Below, piece by piece: positions 25,379-34,525 of a stretch of DNA of 64,000 nucleotides. A program made the translations under genes and the position numbers. The notes below the pieces were generated by a model, which ran no database searches, had not been told where the DNA came from, and saw only the letters and a list, made by a program, of their open reading frames with translations. Position 1 is the stretch's first letter, and each line of letters starts with the position of its first letter. This DNA comes from Actinomycetes bacterium (GTDB lineage Bacteria > Actinomycetota > Actinomycetes > Nanopelagicales > Nanopelagicaceae), in the NCBI GenBank assembly GCA_947383695.1, contig OX376642.1, forward strand, positions 62,001 through 126,000. The letters are read 5' to 3'.

Positions 25379-27889
25379 ATGTCTACAAAGACAACTTTCA
25401 AGCGCATCGCGCTTGTAGCAGTTGCTGCGTTGGGCTTTGGTGTTCTTACTTCAGTTGCGCCTGCAAGCGCAGCAGCAAGTGCCGCCACTGGCTTCACGAT
25501 TGGAACATCTTCACCAGCTCGCGTTGGTGTAGTATCAACAACACCAATCACTGTTGCACACGCAGCAGGAACAGCAGGAACAGCAGACACAATCACAATC
25601 TCAGCGAAGATCACATCTGCACCAGATACTTCAAAGGTGATCACAGATACAAACACATCTTCACTTGGTCTTACATTTGACACACCAACAGGTGGTCTGA
25701 CTGTAGCTAACACATATGCAATCGGTGGTGCAAGCGGAGTTATTACTCAGCCAAACACAACTACAGCAAAAACTTCTTCAGCTACATGGTTGAAGTTTGC
25801 AGCTGACGTTGCAGGTACATACACGATTCTTGTTTCAGCTGGTTCTTCTTACGCAGCTGGTGCAGTATCAACAAGCTACACAATTACAACAGCTGGCGCT
25901 CCAGCAACGATGGCATTGTCATCAGTAATTGGTTCAGTTGTAACAGGTGGAACTGCAGGTCAGATTCTTGCAATGACACTTAAGGATGCAGCTGGAAACG
26001 CAACAGTTCTCTCAGATAACGAAGCTGTTAACTTGACTACAGCAGACACAACACTTGCTATCCATGCTCCAGTAGCAGGTGGCGCAAACGCAGTGTTCGC
26101 TAAGGGTGAAGACACATTGGGTACATACTATGCAAAGGTAATTGAGACAGGAACTGTAGCGGCTGGAACAAGCCCAATTACATTTACTGCTTCAGGCCTA
26201 CTTTCACCAACAATCACAAGCAACATTTCAGTAACAAAGGTAGTTGCTACTACAAATGCAGCAGATGTTGTTGCTTGTACTACAGCCGCTAACTGTGTAA
26301 CAACAGGAACTGATACAACAACTGCGATTGCTCGCACTGTTGGCGGATCAGTTGGCGTAACTGTAACTCCATTCACAGCTCAGGCAACTGCACGTAACTT
26401 CCTAGTGATTGTTACAAACAACGCGACTGGCTTGACATACAACTCTTCATACACAGTAGCTGCTGATGGAACTACATCAACATTTACTGTTCCAGCACCA
26501 ACTGCTGCGGGAACTGTTGTAGTGGACTTTGGTCAAGTTGTTGGAACATTCACATACGGAATCCCAGCAGCTTCAGCAATCGCAGTGACCCCAGCTTCAG
26601 TTCTATCTGCAACTGGTGGATCAACAACAATCGATGTGAAGGCAACAAACCAATACGGTACTGCAGCACAGTACGTACCAGTGAGCGTAAGCGTTGCTGG
26701 TCGTAACACAGTTGCAACAACTGCTCTAGGTGTGACAGATGCAAATGGTTTCATTTCATACACACTTAAGGATGCAGGAACTGTTGGAACAACTGACACA
26801 GTGACATTCTCGTCAACTGCTGCAGGTGTTGCTAACAAGACAGCAACCATCACATACGGAACAGTTACAGTTGCAAAGGTTTCTTTCACAGGACCTAACA
26901 CAACATCTGGCGTTGCATCAACAACGACAACAGTGAGCCCAATCCGTGCTAACCAGACTCCAGAAGCTTCTACAGCTTCAGCGTCTGTTGTAGTTACAGA
27001 TGCCGCTGGAAACCTTCTAGCAGGAGTTCCAGTTGTATTCACGGTAAGCGGAACGACAGCAGCAATTACTTCAAACGCTGTAACTGTTTACACTTCAGCA
27101 GCTGGTGTTGCAGCTTCAACTGTATTTGCATGGGTAGCTGGTACATACACAGTTACAGCAACTGCAGGTGGAGTAACAGGAACTGGTTCATACACATTCG
27201 CTAACTCAACACCAGCAGACGCTCGCGTTCTTTCAGCTAAGGTTGATGGCGGAATCATCACAGCAACTGTTGTTGATCGTTTCGGTAACCCAGTGTCTGG
27301 TGTTGATGTTTACGCATCACGTACATCAGGTACAGGATACTTCGGTGCTGGTGTAAGCAAGACAACAACAAAGACAGGCACTGATGGAACTGCTGAGTTC
27401 ACACTCATCGGAAATGCTGATGTCAAGGTTTCAACACTTGATTACAACGCAGTTGCTGGTACAAACGCACCAGGACAGACTTGCGCACTTGCAGGTAACT
27501 TCGACTGTGCAGTTGGCGCAACAGCTGCTGTGGCATTCACAGCAACTACAGCTGGAACAACAACAGCAGCAGCAAAGAACTACGGTTCATCATTTGCTCC
27601 AGCTGGTGTTTCAACAGTTACAGTAGCTGTAAGCAACAGCGCAGCAGCAGATGCAGCAACAGCAGCAGCAGATGCAGCAGCAGAAGCAACTGATGCAGCA
27701 AATGCAGCAACTGATGCAGCTAACGCTGCAGCAGAGGCAGCAGATGCAGCAACAGCTGCAGCACAAGATGCTGCAGATGCAGTAGCTGCTCTATCTACTC
27801 AGGTTTCAGAGATGGTGAATGCTCTAAAGAAGCAGATCACAGCTCTAACAAACCTAGTAATCAAGATCCAGAAGAAGGTAAAGGCATAA
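25379..27889 (+). CDS. Large secreted Ig-like surface protein with alanine-rich coiled-coil tail
   Basis: An 836-residue protein with a clear signal peptide (KRIALVAVAALGFGVLTSVA, cleavage after APASA near residue 31). The body is Thr/Ala/Val-rich beta-sandwich sequence with Big_1/invasin-like repeats (TIDVKATNQYGTAAQYVPVS, LLAGVPVVFTVSG, TATVVDRFGNPVSGVDVYAS). The last roughly 85 residues are an alanine-rich helix with a DAA repeat, ending in a heptad-patterned Leu/Lys segment. AAAGGAAAC precedes this ATG; an earlier frame opening at 25268 lies in leader RNA. Strongly biased codons (AAG, AAC, GCA, ACA) suggest high expression, as for an S-layer-like or adhesive protein. No LPXTG is seen. Confidence 0.82.
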   Translation: MSTKTTFKRIALVAVAALGFGVLTSVAPASAAASAATGFTIGTSSPARVGVVSTTPITVAHAAGTAGTADTITISAKITSAPDTSKVITDTNTSSLGLTFDTPTGGLTVANTYAIGGASGVITQPNTTTAKTSSATWLKFAADVAGTYTILVSAGSSYAAGAVSTSYTITTAGAPATMALSSVIGSVVTGGTAGQILAMTLKDAAGNATVLSDNEAVNLTTADTTLAIHAPVAGGANAVFAKGEDTLGTYYAKVIETGTVAAGTSPITFTASGLLSPTITSNISVTKVVATTNAADVVACTTAANCVTTGTDTTTAIARTVGGSVGVTVTPFTAQATARNFLVIVTNNATGLTYNSSYTVAADGTTSTFTVPAPTAAGTVVVDFGQVVGTFTYGIPAASAIAVTPASVLSATGGSTTIDVKATNQYGTAAQYVPVSVSVAGRNTVATTALGVTDANGFISYTLKDAGTVGTTDTVTFSSTAAGVANKTATITYGTVTVAKVSFTGPNTTSGVASTTTTVSPIRANQTPEASTASASVVVTDAAGNLLAGVPVVFTVSGTTAAITSNAVTVYTSAAGVAASTVFAWVAGTYTVTATAGGVTGTGSYTFANSTPADARVLSAKVDGGIITATVVDRFGNPVSGVDVYASRTSGTGYFGAGVSKTTTKTGTDGTAEFTLIGNADVKVSTLDYNAVAGTNAPGQTCALAGNFDCAVGATAAVAFTATTAGTTTAAAKNYGSSFAPAGVSTVTVAVSNSAAADAATAAADAAAEATDAANAATDAANAAAEAADAATAAAQDAADAVAALSTQVSEMVNALKKQITALTNLVIKIQKKVKA

Positions 27890-27922
27890 TCTGCCCCCCT
27901 TTGATCTGATAAAGATCTAGAA

Positions 27923-27962
27923 CCGAGACCCGGTTCCCTCTTCGGAGGGGGCCGGGTTTCGG
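27923..27962 (+). terminator. Strong hairpin terminator after the surface-protein gene
   Basis: CCGA-ACCCGG-CCCTC pairs with GAGGG-CCGGGT-TCGG around a TTCG loop, 33 bp after the stop codon. The T-tract is poor, as is common in actinobacteria, but the stem is very stable. Confidence 0.78.
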
Positions 27963-28042
27963 CTTCCCTGGGGAACTTGCTTGGCAGAGGGCACACTGTT
28001 ACTACGCACCTGGTTCACAGGAATCTGCGGTGTAATTGGTTT

Positions 28043-29395
28043 ATGACCCAGGCGACCCGCATTTATAAGCACTCGGCAGCAGGTACGGACTGGGCGGCGC
28101 TGATGTTGGGCGCTGGGTTGGGCCTGACTCTGGCTCTGCAGGCGACGACTCTGCGCAGCGGGGATTTCAAGGATTTCTATTCAGTTGTTGTGACAGTTAG
28201 TCGCTTGGCAGCTTTGGTGGGTACATACCTGTCGATTGTTGGAATCTTTTTGGTGGCACGTATTCCTGTTGTGGAACGCGGAGTTGGCCATGATCGATTG
28301 GTGACCTGGCATCGAAAGCTGGGGCCTTGGTCTTTGTATTTAATCGGTGCGCATGTGTTTTTGATTGTGTTGGGTTTTGCGGGGCAAGATCAGATTCCTT
28401 TGTATAAAGAGATGTGGCAGTTCTTAACAACATATGACTGGATGTGGTTTGCGCTCGCTGGTTTTGTGTTGATGGTTCAAGCGGGTGTGACCTCATATAA
28501 GAAGGCGCGCGCCAAGATGAGTTATGAGACTTGGTGGTTGGTTCACATCCTGACCTATGCGGCGGTTGCTGCATCATTTATGCACCAGATTGTTAATGGT
28601 TCGATGTTTATTGATCATCCATTAAATAAGGCGTACTGGATTACTTTGTATATTTCGATGGCTTTGGCGATTGGGTATTGGAGATTCTGGGTTCCGATTT
28701 GGCGATCACTGAAAGTAAATTTGCGAGTTGAAAAAGTTGTGGTCGAAGGACCCGGAGTTGTTTCGGTAATTATGAAGGGTCGCAATTTAGATCGATTGGC
28801 TGCGCAAGGTGGGCAGTTCTTTGGGTGGAGATTTATAGCCCGTGGGCATGCGTTGATGTCGCATCCATATTCTTTGTCGGCTGCGCCGACCAAGAATCAT
28901 TTGCGAATTACCGTGAAGGATTTAGGAGATCACTCAAGATCGTTGGCGTTCTTAAAGCCGGGGACGCGAGTCTTTGTTGAAGGTCCTTATGGGGCATTTA
29001 CTGCAGGGCGTTCTACTTCACCGCATGTGGTGTTGGTGGGTGGTGGAGTTGGAATTACTCCGGTGCGAGCGTTGATGGATGAGTTCAATGGTGGAGCTCA
29101 GATAGATGTGATTTTTAGGGCTTCTCGCGAAGAGGATTTAGTTCTTAAGGGCGAGATGGATTATTTGGCTAACAACAGCGGTGGGTCGATACGGATTCAT
29201 TACTTAGTAGGGCCGCGAAAGAACCATCCGATGGATGCGCGATCATTGAAGGCGTTAGTGCCGACCTTTGCCGATAGTGATATCTATATTTGCGGGCCAG
29301 AGCCGTTGGTGAGTGCGGTGCGTAAGGCTGCGGAGGATCTAGGTGTGCCAAAGAACCGTTTCCATGATGAGGCTTTTGCATTTCATAGCGAATAA
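28043..29395 (+). CDS. Ferric-reductase-like transmembrane flavocytochrome/ferredoxin reductase
   Basis: About 450 residues: a six-helix ferric-reductase-like membrane domain with histidines spaced for haem (WHRKLGPWSLYLIGAH and WWLVHILTYAAVAASFMHQ), then an FAD-binding domain (HPYSLSAAP near residue 265) and an NAD(P)-binding domain (LVGGGVGITPVRALM, later YICGPEPLV). It should carry electrons from NAD(P)H across the membrane. I start at the ATG of 28043, where TGTAAT ends six bases upstream; the frame opens further upstream without a ribosome-binding site. The next two genes, an FMN-binding protein and ApbE, provide its likely extracytoplasmic acceptor. Confidence 0.88.
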   Translation: MTQATRIYKHSAAGTDWAALMLGAGLGLTLALQATTLRSGDFKDFYSVVVTVSRLAALVGTYLSIVGIFLVARIPVVERGVGHDRLVTWHRKLGPWSLYLIGAHVFLIVLGFAGQDQIPLYKEMWQFLTTYDWMWFALAGFVLMVQAGVTSYKKARAKMSYETWWLVHILTYAAVAASFMHQIVNGSMFIDHPLNKAYWITLYISMALAIGYWRFWVPIWRSLKVNLRVEKVVVEGPGVVSVIMKGRNLDRLAAQGGQFFGWRFIARGHALMSHPYSLSAAPTKNHLRITVKDLGDHSRSLAFLKPGTRVFVEGPYGAFTAGRSTSPHVVLVGGGVGITPVRALMDEFNGGAQIDVIFRASREEDLVLKGEMDYLANNSGGSIRIHYLVGPRKNHPMDARSLKALVPTFADSDIYICGPEPLVSAVRKAAEDLGVPKNRFHDEAFAFHSE

Positions 29396-29528
29396 TTAGC
29401 CGTAGATACTCTGTGGTGGGATTGCGGGCGTTCACAGAAATCTTTCAGGTTGGTGGGCTTTGATAAGCCTGTTGAACCATTCGAGGGGTTAAACGCTAGA
29501 AACAAAGAGCACGAAGTGAGGGTATGAG

Positions 29529-30125
29529 ATGAAGCGGGCGTTGCTTATCGCAGGAGGCACTGTGGGGGGCCTCGGTGCGGTTTTGGCGATTACTCCGCCT
29601 CAGTTGGGTTCGACCAGTGCGATTAACATCGCCGGGGCTCCAGTGATTGGGACAGGAACAACCGCGGTTGCGTCTGCTTCATCATCATCTTCCAACACTG
29701 CTGTTGCGACAACAAAGGCGAGTGCTGCTGCTACAAAGGCTGCGAAGCCGGTTGCGACGAAGAAGGCAAGCAGCGGGAATTCAGGAAGTAATACTGCAAC
29801 GGCTGCGACGACAACTGCGCCAGCAACTCAGGCACCTGCGTCACCGGCTGCGATCAATGGAACATTTACAGGTCCATCTGTTTTTGTGAACTACGGAAAT
29901 GTTCAAGTGAAAATTACAGTTGTGAATGGTCGCATTACAGATGCGGTTGCAGTTGTTGCTCCAAGTGGTCGAAATGATCGCTATACAAATATGGCGGTGC
30001 CGATTTTGAAGCAGCAGACATTGAAGGCGCAGAGTGCAAATATTCAAGGTGCATCTGGTGCCTCATACACAAGTTACGGTTGGTTTACATCGCTTCAGGG
30101 AGCGCTCGCTCAAGCTGGTTTGTAG
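29529..30125 (+). CDS. Secreted/anchored FMN-binding domain protein
   Basis: A 198-residue protein with an N-terminal hydrophobic anchor or signal (LLIAGGTVGGLGAVLAI), a Ser/Thr/Ala/Lys-rich linker (residues 45-105) and a C-terminal FMN-binding domain. The segment SGASYTS near residue 180 matches the flavinylation motif (S/T)GAxxT, where ApbE links FMN through a phosphoester to the threonine. It lies between the flavocytochrome and apbE, which fits a system passing electrons outward to a covalently bound FMN. GAGGG lies ahead of the ATG. Confidence 0.87.
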   Translation: MKRALLIAGGTVGGLGAVLAITPPQLGSTSAINIAGAPVIGTGTTAVASASSSSSNTAVATTKASAAATKAAKPVATKKASSGNSGSNTATAATTTAPATQAPASPAAINGTFTGPSVFVNYGNVQVKITVVNGRITDAVAVVAPSGRNDRYTNMAVPILKQQTLKAQSANIQGASGASYTSYGWFTSLQGALAQAGL

Positions 30126-30147
30126 TTCGCGCAGATAGGGTTTGGGT

Positions 30148-30909
30148 ATGAATCATCTGCGTCGACAGTTTCCTGTGTGGGGAACAATTGTGGATGTGGA
30201 TTGTTATTCGCAATCTGTCGGTGGTGCGGATTTAGATATCGCAATGGAATCAGTGATTGCGTTTTGTGAAGTTGTTGATCAAGATTTTTCGACCTATAAA
30301 GATGGGTCGTGGGTGACGCGGTTGAGGCGTGGTGCGGTTGCGATTGAGGATTGTCCTGATGATGTGCGCGCTGTGTGGGATTTGTGTTTGCGTGCGAAGG
30401 ATTTGAGTGATGGGGCTTTTGATCCGTGGGCAGTTAAGGGCGGGTTTGATCCATCGGGGTTGGTTAAGGGTTGGGCTGCCGATGCGGCATCAAATATTTT
30501 GGTTGCGGCAGGTGTTCAGCACTGTCAGGTAAATGCTGCAGGGGATTTAGCGTTGCGTGGTGGATGGTTCGATTCAGTGGCTGGGGTTGTAAAGCCTTGG
30601 TCGATTGGTGTTGTTAATCCTGATGATCGCGCGGAGATTGTGAAGGTGTATGAAATTACCGATGGTGCGATTGCGACATCTGGAACTTATGAACGCGGTG
30701 CACATATTCATGATCCATTGAATGGATTGATTGCGATTGGGGCGAAGAGTGCGACCGTTGTTGGGGCTGAGGGCTGGCTGTGTGATGCGATGGCAACAGC
30801 GGTCATGGTTGGCGGTCAGGATTCAGCAAAATGGTTTGGCCAGCCTGAATTGCAGGGATATCAGGTATTTGCAGTGAATCGACATGAACAAAGTGCGTGG
30901 GAGATTTAG
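30148..30909 (+). CDS. apbE: FAD:protein FMN transferase (ApbE family)
   Basis: A 253-residue ApbE-like enzyme that transfers FMN from FAD to a threonine of target proteins. Seen are the FDPSGLVKGWAAD segment (near residue 110), NAAGDLALRGG (near 130) and the C-terminal ATSGTYERGAHIHDP (near 180), with conserved metal- and FAD-binding residues. I take the ATG at 30148, since TAGGGT ends six bases before it; a TTG six bases earlier is less likely. No lipobox or signal peptide is visible, so the enzyme may act in the cytoplasm or leave by another route. The preceding gene encodes its apparent substrate. Confidence 0.9.
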   Translation: MNHLRRQFPVWGTIVDVDCYSQSVGGADLDIAMESVIAFCEVVDQDFSTYKDGSWVTRLRRGAVAIEDCPDDVRAVWDLCLRAKDLSDGAFDPWAVKGGFDPSGLVKGWAADAASNILVAAGVQHCQVNAAGDLALRGGWFDSVAGVVKPWSIGVVNPDDRAEIVKVYEITDGAIATSGTYERGAHIHDPLNGLIAIGAKSATVVGAEGWLCDAMATAVMVGGQDSAKWFGQPELQGYQVFAVNRHEQSAWEI

Positions 30910-30910
30910 G

Positions 30911-33568
30911 ATGCTCACTATGTCTTCGACCAATCGCGCAAGAAAAGCTACAACCATTGTTCTTGCTCTGGTTGTCGGATTTGTTTCATTGGGATTTTCG
31001 CCGGCGTATGCGCTGGATGAGCGAGTTATCGATGTTGTTGAGGTGACCTGGAATGGTGCACCTGCATTGCGCGGCGATGCAAAGGTTGTTGCTGGGGTTA
31101 TTGATACCGAAGTAAATGCTGACTGGAAAAAGTACACAACGATGGTGGGCGATAACGGAAGTCGCACAGTGTCATTTAAGAGCGGCAAGATTTTGGATAC
31201 ACCGATTTCATTGGTGTCGAAGATGGCGTGTACTGGATATGCGGCCAGTGATTTTATGAATTCAATTCGTCCCGAGGCATATCGCCGTTTGGGAATTAGC
31301 GATTATTCAAATCGGTACTTAGTTGTTGTCTCGCCTCGTGCGGGATGTGTGTGGTCGGGTCGCGCGCAAATGGGTGGGCCGAAAAGTAAAAGCGGAACGC
31401 TGATTTTGCACGATAGCGAATCCTCTTTTGTTATTGCACACGAGCTTGGCCATACCTTTGGTTTAGGTCACTCAAACTTCTTGCGCTGCGATGACAAGGC
31501 ATCTGATGGTGCGTGGGGCACAAATTGCAAAGGTGTTGAATACGGCGGAACTATTGATGTGATGGGCAATGTTGATACAACATCACCGCTGAGCACCTAT
31601 CACCAGTGGCGAATGGGGTTGCTCGAGGATTCACAAATCAAGCAGGTGTGGCAATCAGAGGTAGTGAATTTAGCTCCGAGTGATTTCGCAAATGGTGTGA
31701 AGGCGATTTTTATTCGTGATGGAAAGGCTGGGTATTGGGTTGAGTACCGTCGCAAGACTGATGGTGCTGTCTATAAGCCAGGTCTTGCGATTTATCGTTT
31801 AGATCCCCCACCGGTATCTGCGATTGTTTCTCCCAACCCTGAAGATGGTGCAGCTTCCGAGTTCCCATCAGTGCTGGGTACTGATTTCTGGATGCTGAAT
31901 CTTGATAACTACACCTACAACACTTCCTCATCCTTGAGCGGATCGATGACGGGGCTGACTGCAAAGACTTACTCCGGCAATGTTTCTTTTAGTGCGGTTG
32001 CCTCTGAAACAGGTGCTGTTGTAACAATTACAAAGAAGGCGGATACAACTCCTCCGCCAGTTCCTAATGTGCTTCCTGTTGATCAATGGCGTTCACCGAG
32101 CATGGTGATTCTTGGTCCAGGCGGTGAAGATGCAGATACTGCAATCGTTGGTTTCGAAGGCCAGATCGATGGCAAAGTTGAAACGTTAAAGGCATCAGAT
32201 GTTGAAGGTTGGATGCCAACCTATTTATCTCCCTTTGTTGCGCCCAAGACTTTTTACTTACGTGATTTGCCTGAAGGTAGTTTTAACTTTGCGATGCGTG
32301 CGATAGATATCGTGGGCAACAAGAGTGATTGGTCAACTCCGCAAAAGGTTGTTATTGATCGTGCGCATCCAGTTGTCACCAATGATTTTGTATTAACTGG
32401 TGTTGCTGCTGGCGAGTTATCGCTGCAGTGGAAGGGTGCAACTGATGCGGGCAGCGGAATCTGCCAAGCAAATGTTGTTGATGAAGATGGCTGGATTTTG
32501 GCGACTAGTTCTGTAAAGAATGCGCCCGTTCTTAAGGTTGCAAGCGGTACAAAGTTAGTTGGAACCGCTCAGATTTTTGATTGCATTGGCAATGGATTAA
32601 CAGGGGATATCAGTATTTCAAATACCGTGGTTGCTGCCGATAAGAGTTCAAAGACAGGTAAGTGGAGCGCTGCTGGCGCTGCTTATGGTGCTGGTGCGAT
32701 TAAGTGCGTTGGTAAGTGCACAGCGTCGTTAACTGTTTCTGGCAAGAATGATGTTTTGGTGGGCACAGGTGCGGCAACGATTGCAGTAGGAAATAAGACT
32801 GTGGCAACTATCGCCGATAGCAAGGTTACCAAGCTGCGCATTGGTGCAACCGTTGATGTGGGAGCCAGCAAGAAGGTTGTTCGTGTCAGTGGATCTAACT
32901 TTGTATTAATTGGATTGAGTTCAGTAACGACAACCTTAGGAACTTTAAAAGAGGTTGATCGCGCACCTGCGATTTCTGATCCATCATTGGTTGATTCCAA
33001 GCAAGTTGCATTAGCCAAGTTAGGTTTCCGCGCCGATGATTTCAGCCAGGAGTGGACGATTTTGCCGATGGCAAATGGAACAACCTTGCTCGATCCATCG
33101 CTGGATCTATGTAATGGAAAGTTTGACTCTGAAAAGGATCGCGTTGAGCGTCGTCAGGTAACGGCGACAAAGGTTGGATCAACATTTTCATTCTTATCAA
33201 CTGAGGTTGTGAAGTACTCATCGGCAGCTGCGGCAAGTGCTGCGCAGAAAGAGTTGGTAAAGGTTTTGGCGCAGTGCCAGACCGATAAGGGGTACAAGGA
33301 TTCAACTGGAACTTTGGTTCCTTATGATTTTAAGAAGTTAACCACGATCCCAACGGGCGTTGTTTCTGAAGGCAATCGCGTCTTTGTTCATACAGTGATC
33401 GATACAGATATTCGAGCACGTACATTGCTTGGTTTCTACCAATTCAATGGCGATACCTTTACAGGGCTTTATGTGATGAACGCTGAAGGCTTTAGCGATG
33501 CACAGGTAGCAAAGTGGCTCAAGGTCGCGGCGACAATGGGTCAGCGTTTACAAGGAAAAGCTATTTAA
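30911..33568 (+). CDS. Secreted zinc metalloprotease (gametolysin/M11-like)
   Basis: An 885-residue secreted protein. The signal peptide (ATTIVLALVVGFVSLGFSPA, then YALD) is followed by a metalloprotease domain with the zinc motif HELGHTFGLGH near residue 177 and a downstream DVMGN that may form the Met-turn. The fit is best to reprolysin/M11-like metzincins. After about residue 370 come fibronectin-like and other beta-rich regions with no family I recognise, and the last 150 residues form a separate domain. GGGAG lies eight bases before this ATG, one base after the apbE stop. It overlaps the convergent aldo/keto reductase gene by 4 bp. Confidence 0.83.
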   Translation: MLTMSSTNRARKATTIVLALVVGFVSLGFSPAYALDERVIDVVEVTWNGAPALRGDAKVVAGVIDTEVNADWKKYTTMVGDNGSRTVSFKSGKILDTPISLVSKMACTGYAASDFMNSIRPEAYRRLGISDYSNRYLVVVSPRAGCVWSGRAQMGGPKSKSGTLILHDSESSFVIAHELGHTFGLGHSNFLRCDDKASDGAWGTNCKGVEYGGTIDVMGNVDTTSPLSTYHQWRMGLLEDSQIKQVWQSEVVNLAPSDFANGVKAIFIRDGKAGYWVEYRRKTDGAVYKPGLAIYRLDPPPVSAIVSPNPEDGAASEFPSVLGTDFWMLNLDNYTYNTSSSLSGSMTGLTAKTYSGNVSFSAVASETGAVVTITKKADTTPPPVPNVLPVDQWRSPSMVILGPGGEDADTAIVGFEGQIDGKVETLKASDVEGWMPTYLSPFVAPKTFYLRDLPEGSFNFAMRAIDIVGNKSDWSTPQKVVIDRAHPVVTNDFVLTGVAAGELSLQWKGATDAGSGICQANVVDEDGWILATSSVKNAPVLKVASGTKLVGTAQIFDCIGNGLTGDISISNTVVAADKSSKTGKWSAAGAAYGAGAIKCVGKCTASLTVSGKNDVLVGTGAATIAVGNKTVATIADSKVTKLRIGATVDVGASKKVVRVSGSNFVLIGLSSVTTTLGTLKEVDRAPAISDPSLVDSKQVALAKLGFRADDFSQEWTILPMANGTTLLDPSLDLCNGKFDSEKDRVERRQVTATKVGSTFSFLSTEVVKYSSAAAASAAQKELVKVLAQCQTDKGYKDSTGTLVPYDFKKLTTIPTGVVSEGNRVFVHTVIDTDIRARTLLGFYQFNGDTFTGLYVMNAEGFSDAQVAKWLKVAATMGQRLQGKAI

Positions 33569-34497
33569 GCGCTGACAGCGTTGAGTTTTTCAACCTCTGC
33601 GGGTGTTAGCTCAATAACCTGAACGATCTCTTCTAACTGCGGCACTGTGCGTGCTGATGCAATTGGAACACTTACGGAAGATTGTGAACGAAGCCAAGCA
33701 AGAGCGATTGCTGAAAGAGGCGCTCCGTTATGAGCGGCACTAACTTCATCCATTGCGGTCAGAATTGCGTAACCCTTATCAGTTGCATATTCGCGAGCAC
33801 CGGCTGCGCGCTTTGAATCAACTTCGGTTACTCCTGGGCGATACTTTCCTGACAAGAAACCGCGAGCGATTCCGTAAAAAGGAATGTTTGAAATTCCAAG
33901 TGATTCAACTGTTGGAGCTAATTCTGTTTCGAAGGTTTTTCTATCAACCAAGTTATACAAATCTTGAACTGCGATATATGCAGGGATGTTGTTGTTCTCG
34001 CTGTATGCAATTGATTCGCGCAGGCGGGATGCGGTGAAGTTAGAGGCTGCGATGTAGCGAACTTTTCCTTCTGCGATTAACTGTGCGTATGCACCGAGGG
34101 TTTCTTCCAGTGAAACTGTTTCATCATCTGCGTGGCTGTAATACAGATCGATGTAATCGGTTTGCAAACGGTTAAGGGATTCTTCGCAGGCAGCAAAGAT
34201 GTTCTTTGCTGACAATCCTGGGCGGCTATACATCTTTGAAACCTTGGTTGCGATCACCATTTCGCTGCGGTTGTTGCGGGATTTCATCCAACTGCCGATC
34301 ACTGTTTCAGACTCTCCGCCGACATGGCCTTCGACCCACTGGTTATACATATCTGCGGTGTCGATGAAGTTGCCGCCATGGCTTTTGTAGGCATCCATCA
34401 CGAGGTGGCTTTCAGCCTCAGTGGCATTTCCGCCAAAGATATTGCTGCCTAGGCAGAGTTCATGAACAACAAGGTCGGATTCAGGGATAGTGATCAT
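33565..34497 (-). CDS. Aldo/keto reductase
   Basis: A 310-residue NADPH-dependent oxidoreductase of the AKR fold. Catalytic-tetrad residues can be placed as Asp and Tyr in FIDTADMYNQWVEG (residues 40-53), Lys in IATKVSK (near 82) and His in LYYSHADD (near 118). The C-terminal cofactor loop includes VPIASARTVPQLEE. It resembles YajO/general stress 69-type reductases, and the natural substrate is unknown. TAATCT ends six bases before the ATG, so it is probably leaderless. It is divergent from the UPF0303 gene by 28 bp. Confidence 0.92.
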   Translation of the reverse strand: MITIPESDLVVHELCLGSNIFGGNATEAESHLVMDAYKSHGGNFIDTADMYNQWVEGHVGGESETVIGSWMKSRNNRSEMVIATKVSKMYSRPGLSAKNIFAACEESLNRLQTDYIDLYYSHADDETVSLEETLGAYAQLIAEGKVRYIAASNFTASRLRESIAYSENNNIPAYIAVQDLYNLVDRKTFETELAPTVESLGISNIPFYGIARGFLSGKYRPGVTEVDSKRAAGAREYATDKGYAILTAMDEVSAAHNGAPLSAIALAWLRSQSSVSVPIASARTVPQLEEIVQVIELTPAEVEKLNAVSA

Positions 34498-34525
34498 GGA
34501 GTCAGATTAAGGCACAATTGCGCAC

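Noticed and set aside
26533-27042. 169-codon minus-strand frame inside the surface-protein gene
   Set aside because: A shadow caused by the strong codon bias of the plus-strand gene. No start signal or domain.
27640-27800. Repetitive GCAGCA/GATGCAGC DNA as a tandem repeat or CRISPR-like array
   Set aside because: It encodes the alanine-rich tail of the surface protein in frame. There are no spacers and the repeats are codon-level.
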